DNA from: JBJENW01 sp051880395
GTDB lineage: Bacteria > Bacillota > Clostridia > Lachnospirales > Lachnospiraceae
Assembly: GCA_051880395.1 (NCBI GenBank)
Contig: JBJENW010000337.1
Span: 1-6,885, forward strand
Length of the DNA stretch: 6,885 nucleotides
Direction of reading: 5' to 3'
Shown: one piece after another, positions 1 through 5,969 of the stretch
Position numbering within the stretch: the stretch's first letter is position 1
How the letters are laid out: each line of letters opens with the position of its first letter
Position numbers and translations under genes: made by a program
The notes under the pieces: model-generated
Seen by the model: only the letters and a program-made list of their open reading frames with translations
Databases searched by the model: none
Told to the model about the DNA's origin: nothing

Positions 1-1910
1 GACATCGGGATCAGTTTGACATCCTCTAATTTTAATTTCTGGATGCAGTAATTCGCGCTATAATAATTCTGCACCGAGTAATTTACATTATCATTTTCTA
101 CTGCTTCAATGCTTTGAGACAGGGAATCGAATGTCGCTTTTTCGTCATTGTCCTCCCCGTAAAAATAAGCTTTTTCCCCTTTTATAACGGCTGCTTTTCC
201 CAAGTTTTCATCTTCGGAAATTTTTGCATTTTTTGTCACGAGCGCTTTCATAGCTGTCACATATGCCTTAGAGTATTTAACATTTTTTGCCTTGTCATAC
301 TGATTATCCATACAGGCGATCACATCAATCTCGCCTTTTTCCAGCGCTTTTACCATTTCTGCTGTATTATTATACGGAATCATTTTAAAATTTATTTTTG
401 ATTTTTCCGAAATTACATTGCAGACCTCTTTTGCCACACCACAGGCTGTATCGTTTTGCATACTATCTTTCCCGGTATCCTGAAATGGAAGCATACCGCG
501 CAGATAGCCTGCATTCAACTCTTTTGTACGTTTCAGATACTGCTGCTCGGAATCGGAAAATTTTACTTCATAATCTAATACGACTTCCTTATTTTCCTTT
601 GTGTAATCTTTGGTATCTTCATCGACCATATCCGGCGTTCGCGAGGATTCCCACCTTGTATTCCAGTCCGTCATGATATCATCGAAACTTTCATCCGCGA
701 AACCGGCTGCTGCTGCGATCACACGTCGAATCTCATCCGTATTGCGGATATCGAGTTTCGAATGCAGCGCATCACTTTTCCGTTGAAATTCCGGTGTGGA
801 GCCACGATTGTATAAAATAACCAGATTTTCAATGCTATATGCCTCCGGATATGGGTCCGATTTTACAATGGAAAGTGTATCATGGTCTGTCGCGTAACCG
901 GATTCATCAATCATGAAATTGACAAACGCTTTTGCTGCTTCTTTATTTTCGCTGTTTTTATTGACTGCGTAACAATAATCTGTTGCAATTGTCGAATATT
1001 GCTTCCCGTCGATATTATTTGGAAACGGCATAAAGGAAATATCTTTTCCATGGGAACCGGCTGCTCTCATCTGCCCTAATGCCCATGAGCCGATACACAT
1101 ACAACCGATTTTTCCTTCATTCAACATTTCCTTCGATTTTGCCCAGTCGCTCTTTTGCGGATTTTCCTCACAAAGTCCCTGTGCCACAATATCGTACAAT
1201 AATTTATATACTTTATAATGTGTCGTCCCCTCTAAATATGGATTTTTTTCATCCAAAAAAGCGGTTCCTTTATAATCCGAATTACCAGTCATCTCAACAA
1301 ACGGGAAATCTTCCCAATACTGCTGTGTCCAGTTTGCCTCATAATTGGTATAAAATGGAATGGCATCCGTCCGTTCTTTGATCAGATGCAGATCTTCCAA
1401 AAATTCATCAATGGTTGTCGGCAGCTCTGTGATACCTGCATTATAAAATACACGACTGTTATATAAAAATCCAGACAAATAGGCATCCGAAGCAAGACCA
1501 TATACCGTACCATTTACCACTTTACTCTGCTCCAGAAACGCATATTTATTCGACAAAACCTCTGATCTTCCCAATGGTTCGAAACGCTGCGCATACTCTG
1601 AGGTATCCATGTAAGACGGCACAAACATCACATCTCCTGGGCTTCCCTGATCCATTCGAACCCGGAGATCTTCCTCATAATTATTTAGATAATTATAGTG
1701 TACTACAATATTCGGATATCTCACATGAAACGCATCAATGTATGCCTGAAAGCTCTCCACATCATAGTTTAGATTCACTTCTATTTCACCAGAAATATCC
1801 GTATCTATGCTTCCATTTTCCGTAGCCAGCACACAATCCGGTACACCAGTCAAAAGCATTGCACCGATCACAAAAAATCCCACTAATCTTCTTTTCCATT
1901 TTTCTCTCAT
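1..1910 (-). CDS. Exported tandem solute-binding protein (SBP family 1 + family 3/PBPb), 3' end cut by window
   Basis: The frame is open from an ATG at 1908-1910 to the left edge (636 codons, no stop), so the C-terminus is missing. Residues 1-29 look like a Sec signal peptide: basic MREKWKRR, a hydrophobic stretch, and a VLA|T cleavage site. Cys26 follows Val-Pro-Asp and is not a lipobox. Residues about 42-425 match a complete extracellular solute-binding protein family 1 domain, with an AFHVRYPNI segment, GSPGDVMFV, NGTVYGLASD, FYNAGITELPTTIDEF, GKIGCMCIGSW, and NKNSENKEAAKAFVNFM near the end. After a charged linker (about 426-463), residues 465-636 match a family 3 (PBPb) domain: GYLRGMLPF, GVAKEVCNVI, MVKALEKGEIDVIAC, VKYSKAYV, and a GKAAVIKGEKAY strand. 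Transport binding proteins normally carry one such domain and are lipoproteins in Gram-positives. I therefore infer a sensory receptor with a membrane and output module (for example GGDEF or histidine kinase) beyond the window. Ligands are unknown. A 111 bp gap separates it from the gene upstream. Confidence 0.88.
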   Translation of the reverse strand, partial: MREKWKRRLVGFFVIGAMLLTGVPDCVLATENGSIDTDISGEIEVNLNYDVESFQAYIDAFHVRYPNIVVHYNYLNNYEEDLRVRMDQGSPGDVMFVPSYMDTSEYAQRFEPLGRSEVLSNKYAFLEQSKVVNGTVYGLASDAYLSGFLYNSRVFYNAGITELPTTIDEFLEDLHLIKERTDAIPFYTNYEANWTQQYWEDFPFVEMTGNSDYKGTAFLDEKNPYLEGTTHYKVYKLLYDIVAQGLCEENPQKSDWAKSKEMLNEGKIGCMCIGSWALGQMRAAGSHGKDISFMPFPNNIDGKQYSTIATDYCYAVNKNSENKEAAKAFVNFMIDESGYATDHDTLSIVKSDPYPEAYSIENLVILYNRGSTPEFQRKSDALHSKLDIRNTDEIRRVIAAAAGFADESFDDIMTDWNTRWESSRTPDMVDEDTKDYTKENKEVVLDYEVKFSDSEQQYLKRTKELNAGYLRGMLPFQDTGKDSMQNDTACGVAKEVCNVISEKSKINFKMIPYNNTAEMVKALEKGEIDVIACMDNQYDKAKNVKYSKAYVTAMKALVTKNAKISEDENLGKAAVIKGEKAYFYGEDNDEKATFDSLSQSIEAVENDNVNYSVQNYYSANYCIQKLKLEDVKLIPM

Positions 1911-1915
1911 ATGTA

Positions 1916-1921
1916 TCCTCC
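1916..1921 (-). promoter_or_regulatory. Ribosome binding site of the tandem binding-protein gene
   Basis: The sequence GGAGGA, read on the minus strand, lies 5 bases before the ATG at 1908-1910. It is close to a perfect Shine-Dalgarno and fixes this ATG as the start, which also places the signal peptide exactly at the N-terminus. Confidence 0.8.
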
Positions 1922-1932
1922 ACATCCATTCC

Positions 1933-1979
1933 TTCGCAGATTTTCGTCACAAAAGCAATTTCTGTCTTTTGTATGCGAA
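1933..1979 (-). promoter_or_regulatory. Candidate nested stem-loop in the 5' leader of the tandem binding-protein gene
   Basis: On the minus strand, TTCGCA (1979-1974) can pair with TGCGAA (1938-1933), and inside it ACAAAAG (1972-1966) pairs perfectly with CTTTTGT (1955-1949) around a 10-base loop. The structure ends about 11 bases before the GGAGGA ribosome binding site. No U-tract follows, so it does not look like an intrinsic terminator. The stems are short and AT-rich and could be chance. I recognise no known riboswitch or leader family. Confidence 0.3.
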
Positions 1980-1995
1980 TACATTCTCTCCGAAT

Positions 1996-2024
1996 TTTAT
2001 ATCGGTAAAAATCATAATTTTCTA
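1996..2024 (-). promoter_or_regulatory. Weak candidate promoter for the tandem binding-protein gene
   Basis: On the minus strand TATAAA (2001-1996) resembles a -10 box. TAGAAA (2024-2019), 17 bases upstream, matches four of six positions of a sigma-A -35 box and overlaps the TAG stop of the SpoIID-like gene. The -10 lies inside a short CCGA...TCGG inverted repeat (1990-2005). The 111 bp gap makes a separate promoter plausible, but the hexamers are poor. Confidence 0.3.
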
Positions 2025-2996
2025 CATATCTTTCTCTGCAATTTCCGCGTCTTTAAAAAAATAGTGCAAAATATCTGAATATTTCTCTCCTTTTTCTGCC
2101 ATTTTTTGTGCTGTATATTGGCTTAACCCAAATCCATGTCCGATTCCTTTCGTCACGATCCGTATCTGATCCTCCTTTTTTGAAAGAAAAAAACAGGCGG
2201 ATGGAAGCGACAGCCAGTTTCGAAATGTCTCTCCTGTAACGCATTCTTCCCCTATCTGCAGTTGTATCACATACTGTGCTGCATCCCTCTTTTTTACGAT
2301 CAGTGTATCCGCAATGGCTGCCTCATCTCCCTCATAATCCGGAAAATTTTTTTTGATAGACTGACAGATCTGTTTCGGCGACATTACAAACACTTGCAGA
2401 TAACCGTCTGCCTCCCGATCCGCTGCACAATCCACACTTTCCAGATACGGATAGTGTTCCTTTAAAGCATCTTCCTGCGCCGGTCTTGTTTCCCCTGCGC
2501 TCACGGCATGATACGCGGCATTGATCGGCTCCTTTTTGTATAACAGTATTTGCTGTTCGGTTTGCTGCACAGCTTTTTGCAGTCGTTTCCAGTTTTTTTC
2601 ATACTGCGTGCCCCACATTGTCTGAAGCTGCTGCTTCGTTTTCGCCTGTGGCATCTCCTCTTGCTTTTTTTCTGCATAGGCAATTTCCGTACGTGCGATC
2701 ACCGCCTGTGCTTTAAGCATCTCCATTGGTGCTTCCACTGCGATCTGATTTGCCAGCACCCCCAAAAGGCGTTGATCATCCTGCTCTCTCTCTGCCTCTT
2801 TAAGAAGCCGCTCTCTTGTTTTTGATTGATTATGTTCTATGATCGCTCTCTGATTTTCCCGTTCTGCCACCTGAAGAGACACTTGCGTCGCCAAAAACGG
2901 AACCTCTCCGAGTCCTTGAAACAGAAGTGTAAATACGAACGGAAGCAGGCTTAAGAAAAAAAGAGCGCAAAAAAAGGTCTTTTTCTTCTCACTCAT
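2022..2996 (-). CDS. Membrane-anchored SpoIID/LytB-domain protein with altered catalytic motif
   Basis: A 324-residue protein with a short basic N-terminus and one membrane segment (about residues 7-28), so the rest should lie outside the membrane. Residues 33-75 are rich in Glu, Gln and Arg and may form a coiled coil. The SpoIID domain follows. GVLANQIAVEAP then MEMLKAQAVIART (79-103) matches the family pattern 'GvvAxEMP...EALKAQAVAARTy'. YHAVSAGET (162-170) matches the family 'SSGG-T' region. TFRNWLSLPSA (257-267) and GIGHGFGLSQYTAQKM (284-299) match the conserved C-terminal part. SpoIID proteins are lytic transglycosylases that cut peptidoglycan, best known in spore engulfment. Here the position of the essential Glu holds Gln84. 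The gene starts 46 bp after rsmA and has no clear Shine-Dalgarno; ATG is the only usable start after the last in-frame stop. Whether it works in sporulation or vegetative wall turnover cannot be told. The family call is firm; activity is doubtful. Confidence 0.85.
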   Translation of the reverse strand: MSEKKKTFFCALFFLSLLPFVFTLLFQGLGEVPFLATQVSLQVAERENQRAIIEHNQSKTRERLLKEAEREQDDQRLLGVLANQIAVEAPMEMLKAQAVIARTEIAYAEKKQEEMPQAKTKQQLQTMWGTQYEKNWKRLQKAVQQTEQQILLYKKEPINAAYHAVSAGETRPAQEDALKEHYPYLESVDCAADREADGYLQVFVMSPKQICQSIKKNFPDYEGDEAAIADTLIVKKRDAAQYVIQLQIGEECVTGETFRNWLSLPSACFFLSKKEDQIRIVTKGIGHGFGLSQYTAQKMAEKGEKYSDILHYFFKDAEIAEKDM

Positions 2997-3039
2997 ATCA
3001 TTACTATATGTACAAGCAAGAAAAAATAGACCTTTTTTT
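2969..3039 (-). repeat. 12 bp perfect inverted repeat enclosing the start codon of the SpoIID-like gene
   Basis: AAAAAAAGGTCT at 2969-2980 is the exact reverse complement of AGACCTTTTTTT at 3028-3039. The stem can extend inward by TTTTCTT (2981-2987) with AAGAAAA (3018-3024) past a small bulge. That leaves a loop of roughly 30 bases holding the ATG (2994-2996). The A-run/stem/U-run layout resembles an intrinsic terminator or attenuator at the rsmA end, but the long loop and its position over the first codons are unusual. The AT-rich arms lower its weight; the GGTCT/AGACC core raises it. Confidence 0.5.
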
Positions 3040-3042
3040 CAT

Positions 3043-3921
3043 CTATGCTTCAGATTCAAACTTTTCCCCGATCAGATCCGAAAGCCGTGCAAACTGTTCT
3101 AATGTCAATGCCTCTCCCCGGATGGTCACAGGCTGTCCAAGTTCTGTGATGACCGCCTGAATCTGTTCTTTTGACAACGGGATATCCGGCGCATTGTTCA
3201 GGCCGTTTGCCAGTGTTTTCCGTCTCTGGTTAAATGAGGCGCGGATGATACGAAACATCAATTTTTCGTCCTTCACCTCTACCGGCGGTCTGCTGTGACG
3301 CGTCAGTCGAATGACTGCCGAACCGACTTTCGGACGCGGGATAAAACAGTTTGGCGGGACATTGGCTATGATCTCCGGTTCTGCATAATATTGCACGGCA
3401 AGGGAAAGCGCACCGTAATCCTTTGTGCCCGGGCCGACCTGCATCCGGTCTGCCACTTCTTTCTGCACCATAACGGTGATGCTTTCGATCGGAACGCGAC
3501 TCTCAAACAATCCCATGATGATCGGTGTCGTGATATAATATGGCAGATTTGCCACCACTTTGATCGGGCGGCCGCCGTTTTTTTCCTCGGCTAACGCCTG
3601 GATATCGACTTTTAAGATATCGTTGTGAATGATCTCCACATTGTCATATCCTTCTAGTGTATCCTTTAAGATCGGAATCAGATTGTCATCAATCTCGACC
3701 GCGATCACCTGTCTGGCTTTTTCGCAGAGATACTGGGTCATCGTGCCAATTCCCGGACCGATCTCTAAAACCAGATCGTCTTTCGTTATCTGTGCAGAAT
3801 CAATGATCTTCTCCAAAACATGTGTATCTATCAGAAAATTTTGACCGTATTTTTTTTGAAAATTAAACTGATATTTTTGCAGCACTGCAATGGTGTTCTG
3901 CGGATTTCCTAATGTCGGCAT
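3043..3921 (-). CDS. rsmA: 16S rRNA (adenine1518-N6/adenine1519-N6)-dimethyltransferase
   Basis: RsmA (KsgA) uses S-adenosylmethionine to dimethylate two adjacent adenines in the 3' terminal helix of 16S rRNA during late assembly of the small ribosomal subunit; loss gives kasugamycin resistance. The 292-residue protein has the usual family length. It shows KKYGQNFLID (23-32), the SAM-binding loop EIGPGIGT (53-60), the acidic AVEIDDN (74-80), ND (100-101), and the catalytic motif NLPYYITTPI (125-134). RASFNQRRKTL (227-237) belongs to the C-terminal helical domain. I chose ATG 3919-3921 because AAAGGA lies 7 bases upstream and the protein then starts at the normal distance before the first motif. 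A longer frame reaching 3978 would overlap the gene upstream and adds residues unlike the family. It follows that gene by 23 bp. The rnmV gene usually found just upstream is missing. Confidence 0.97.
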   Translation of the reverse strand: MPTLGNPQNTIAVLQKYQFNFQKKYGQNFLIDTHVLEKIIDSAQITKDDLVLEIGPGIGTMTQYLCEKARQVIAVEIDDNLIPILKDTLEGYDNVEIIHNDILKVDIQALAEEKNGGRPIKVVANLPYYITTPIIMGLFESRVPIESITVMVQKEVADRMQVGPGTKDYGALSLAVQYYAEPEIIANVPPNCFIPRPKVGSAVIRLTRHSRPPVEVKDEKLMFRIIRASFNQRRKTLANGLNNAPDIPLSKEQIQAVITELGQPVTIRGEALTLEQFARLSDLIGEKFESEA

Positions 3922-3928
3922 ACTGTTT

Positions 3929-3934
3929 TCCTTT
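3929..3934 (-). promoter_or_regulatory. Ribosome binding site deciding the rsmA start
   Basis: AAAGGA on the minus strand, 7 bases before ATG 3919-3921, inside the 23 bp gap after the upstream stop codon (3945-3947). It supports the 292-residue form over a 311-residue form with an earlier start. Confidence 0.75.
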
Positions 3935-3944
3935 CTTTTATCTC

Positions 3945-5132
3945 TTACTTGGCAACAAAGGTTTTTGCCTTCGTCCAATGTTTTTTCTCTTCCTTAGAGG
4001 TACAGGCGTACTGCGTGTCACGCAACATATAGTTTCTGCCTTTTTTCAACTTATACCCATATTTCAGCTTAACCGTAATGGTATTACTTCCTTTTTTCGT
4101 CTGCGCTTCTGCTTCATATGGCATTTCCGGATCTTTCATGTCGCGAATGAACATCGTCCATTTTATCGTTCCACTTGTTTTTATCTTGTTTGGATGAGAC
4201 TGTGTCAGCACATCCGGATCTAATTCTTCCTCACTGTATGGCTCATAACACTGCAGCGCAAACGCCTGTTCCTCTGTGATCTTCTTTTTCAATTTTACGG
4301 TGATCGCATTTCCTTTTCCGCTGACGCTTTTTATCTGAAACTGCTTCTTACTTCCCACAGCAGTCGGATCTGTTTTTTCGTCATAATTGTGCAGGGCACA
4401 ACGAATCACATCGATTTTTGCCAGTTGCGGAATGACGATATCCTGTGTCGGCTGTCCATTTTTGTACCCAAATCCGTTGTACAGCTTAGACAACTCTTTT
4501 CGGCTGTTACGCGCTTTTCTCACTTCCTGCAGGGCATTGTAAACCGCAACCCGGTTTTTTGCTGTAATTCCGTTTCCATATGCGTTTGTCAGTGTTTTCA
4601 CCTTTTTTCGAATCGTATCGTACTTTGATGCCTGTGTATGAAGAACATCTTTCGCCGCAATGATCACAGAAATTTCCGCTTTCGTATTTTTGTATGTCAC
4701 AGTGACTTTTGCAGTCCCTTCCTGTATCGGCGTCACCACGCCAGTCTTCGCATTTACGCGCAGATTCGCTGTATTTTCACTCTTATAGCGACAACTTTTT
4801 TCTTCGGATGCCGCTTTTTGTGTAAGAATATCCCGATTCTGGTTGATCTTACACAATTGTACAAAATCACCAATGTTAAATTTCTGTCCCTTTTCCACGC
4901 GCACGATACAGGAAAAATAACGCTGATCGATACTTCCTTCTGCGTGCTGCAGATGATATGGAACATTTAATACATTCTGACAGGAAGACGCTGTTTTATA
5001 CTCTGCCGCCTGTGCTGTCAGAGCAGTTTGTGTTTCTGCCTGAACCTGCTTTGGCAGTACTCCTGGTGCGATCACACCTGCAAAAATCGTCAGGGCACCG
5101 CATACCGCAAGACATTTTTTCCAACTTTTCAT
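3945..5132 (-). CDS. Secreted protein with a Big2 Ig-like domain, function unknown
   Basis: A 395-residue protein that I cannot assign to a named family as a whole. Residues 1-32 form a clear Sec signal peptide (MKSWKK, a hydrophobic core, VQA|E cleavage). Residues about 75-158 resemble a bacterial Ig-like group 2 (Big2) domain, most clearly YKSENTANLRVNAKTGVV (116-133) and PIQEGTAKVTVTY (135-147). A Lys/Arg-rich, probably helical section follows (160-250). The C-terminus contains a repeated module: KGNAITVKLKKKITEEQAF (273-291) and KGSNTITVKLKYGYKLKKG (347-365), each followed by a Cys (295, 377) and an acidic SEEE/SKEE stretch. There is no LPXTG anchor and no C-terminal membrane segment, so it is probably released or held by charge. 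Big2 domains commonly occur in surface and adhesion proteins. It lies 39 bp after tatD and 23 bp before rsmA, the place of the wall protein YabE in B. subtilis, but shows no G5 or 3D domain. The start has AAAGGGA 8 bases upstream. Confidence 0.85.
   Translation of the reverse strand: MKSWKKCLAVCGALTIFAGVIAPGVLPKQVQAETQTALTAQAAEYKTASSCQNVLNVPYHLQHAEGSIDQRYFSCIVRVEKGQKFNIGDFVQLCKINQNRDILTQKAASEEKSCRYKSENTANLRVNAKTGVVTPIQEGTAKVTVTYKNTKAEISVIIAAKDVLHTQASKYDTIRKKVKTLTNAYGNGITAKNRVAVYNALQEVRKARNSRKELSKLYNGFGYKNGQPTQDIVIPQLAKIDVIRCALHNYDEKTDPTAVGSKKQFQIKSVSGKGNAITVKLKKKITEEQAFALQCYEPYSEEELDPDVLTQSHPNKIKTSGTIKWTMFIRDMKDPEMPYEAEAQTKKGSNTITVKLKYGYKLKKGRNYMLRDTQYACTSKEEKKHWTKAKTFVAK
3990..4325 (-). repeat. 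Two diverged copies of a C-terminal protein module in the Big2 protein
   Basis: Residues about 270-302 (4325-4227) and 345-381 (4100-3990) of the Big2 protein share the pattern KG(s)N-ITVKLK, then a Lys-rich turn, a hydrophobic strand with one Cys, and an acidic Glu-rich end. This suggests an internal duplication of a beta-rich domain. The copies are diverged and were recognised at protein level only. Confidence 0.5.
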
Positions 5133-5157
5133 GACACACGTCCCTTTCTTTTTCCGA

Positions 5158-5163
5158 ATTATA
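5158..5163 (-). promoter_or_regulatory. Possible -10 box before the Big2 protein gene
   Basis: A perfect TATAAT on the minus strand lies in the 39 bp gap between tatD and the secreted protein gene, 25 bases before its ATG. No good -35 hexamer sits at 16-18 bases (the stretch there is A-rich) and there is no TG extension. It could give the secreted protein its own transcript, but chance is a real alternative. Confidence 0.3.
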
Positions 5164-5171
5164 CGGACAGA

Positions 5172-5948
5172 TCATTGAACCTTTTTAAATAATGTTTTTG
5201 CATTCCGATTCGTCTGCTCGATGATCTCCTCCTCAGGGATCTCCTTGATCTGTGATAAGACAGATACGACATGTGGAATATAATACGAGCAGTTGCGCTC
5301 CCCACGGTGTGGCTCCGGCGCCATATACGGACAATCCGTCTCCAAAAGGATTCGATCTAATGGCAGCATTTTTGCCACTTCTTTTAATTTCTTTGCATTT
5401 TTAAAGGTCAGGACACCGCCGATTCCGATGTAGTAGCCCATCTTCAAAAACTCCTGCGCCATCTCCACCGAATACGAATAGCAATGGATCACCCCGGGGA
5501 TATTTTCGGCGTGAAGTTCCTTCATTAACTGCAGGGTATCCTCCGCCGCATCTCTGGAGTGAATGATCACCGGCAGATTTTGCATTTCTGCAACCTGCAT
5601 CTGTCTGGCAAACCAGATGCGCTGATTTTCCTGCACTGCCGGCTCTTTGTCCCAGTAATAATCCAATCCGATTTCTCCTACCGCTGCCACTTTCGGATTC
5701 CGACACTGCACCGTCAGCCAGTCCATGCCATCCTCATCCAGACAGCCGAGGTCGCTTGGATGTACCCCGACTGCTGCATAAACATGCGGATACTGTTCTG
5801 CCAGCTTGATGCTTTTTTCACTGGTCAAAAGATCCGATCCGACATTTATCACATACTCGATTCCATGTTCCCGCATTCCGCGAAGCAGCTCGTCGCGGTC
5901 CGCATCAAATTTTTCATCCTCATAATGTGCATGTGTTTCAAAAATCAT
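5172..5948 (-). CDS. tatD: TatD-family metal-dependent hydrolase (DNase)
   Basis: TatD proteins are cytoplasmic TIM-barrel hydrolases of the amidohydrolase type that bind two metal ions; several have 3'-5' exonuclease activity on DNA and are linked to DNA repair and quality control. The 258-residue protein has the family length and all metal ligands in order: the opening ETHAHYED (His6, His8), AAVGEIGLDYYWDK (Glu92), PVIIHSRDA (His130), VIHCYS (His155) and LLETDCPYMAPEPHRGERN (Asp205). I chose ATG 5946-5948 because AGAGGA lies 7 bases upstream and TatD proteins begin just before the TH-H motif. An earlier GTG at 5964-5966 would place the Shine-Dalgarno inside the gene. It follows metG by 21 bp, the conserved metG-tatD pairing of Firmicutes, and is probably cotranscribed. 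The substrate cannot be told from the sequence. Confidence 0.96.
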   Translation of the reverse strand: MIFETHAHYEDEKFDADRDELLRGMREHGIEYVINVGSDLLTSEKSIKLAEQYPHVYAAVGVHPSDLGCLDEDGMDWLTVQCRNPKVAAVGEIGLDYYWDKEPAVQENQRIWFARQMQVAEMQNLPVIIHSRDAAEDTLQLMKELHAENIPGVIHCYSYSVEMAQEFLKMGYYIGIGGVLTFKNAKKLKEVAKMLPLDRILLETDCPYMAPEPHRGERNCSYYIPHVVSVLSQIKEIPEEEIIEQTNRNAKTLFKKVQ

Positions 5949-5955
5949 CGTTTTA

Positions 5956-5961
5956 TCCTCT
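5956..5961 (-). promoter_or_regulatory. Ribosome binding site deciding the tatD start
   Basis: AGAGGA on the minus strand, 7 bases before ATG 5946-5948, in the 21 bp gap after the metG stop (5970-5972). It argues against the upstream GTG, which would add six residues. Confidence 0.75.
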
Positions 5962-5969
5962 TGCACCCC

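Noticed and set aside
114..1825. Several plus-strand open frames of 65-100 codons
   Set aside because: All are antisense to the continuous 636-codon minus-strand gene, which has consistent domain matches along its whole length.
1933..1979. Intrinsic terminator after the SpoIID-like gene
   Set aside because: The stem is AT-rich and no run of U follows on the minus strand, so it was kept only as a possible leader structure.
2053..2244. Small minus-strand frame within the SpoIID-like gene
   Set aside because: It lies in another frame of the same strand and merely mimics parts of the SpoIID C-terminus out of frame; the in-frame reading gives the conserved GIGHGFGLSQY motif, so no frameshift is needed.
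3922..3978. N-terminal extension of rsmA giving a 311-residue protein
   Set aside because: It overlaps the end of the upstream gene, lies before the clear AAAGGA site, and adds residues not expected in RsmA.
5949..5966. GTG start giving a TatD protein six residues longer
   Set aside because: The strong AGAGGA site lies inside this stretch and fits the ATG at 5946-5948, which also gives the standard TatD N-terminus.
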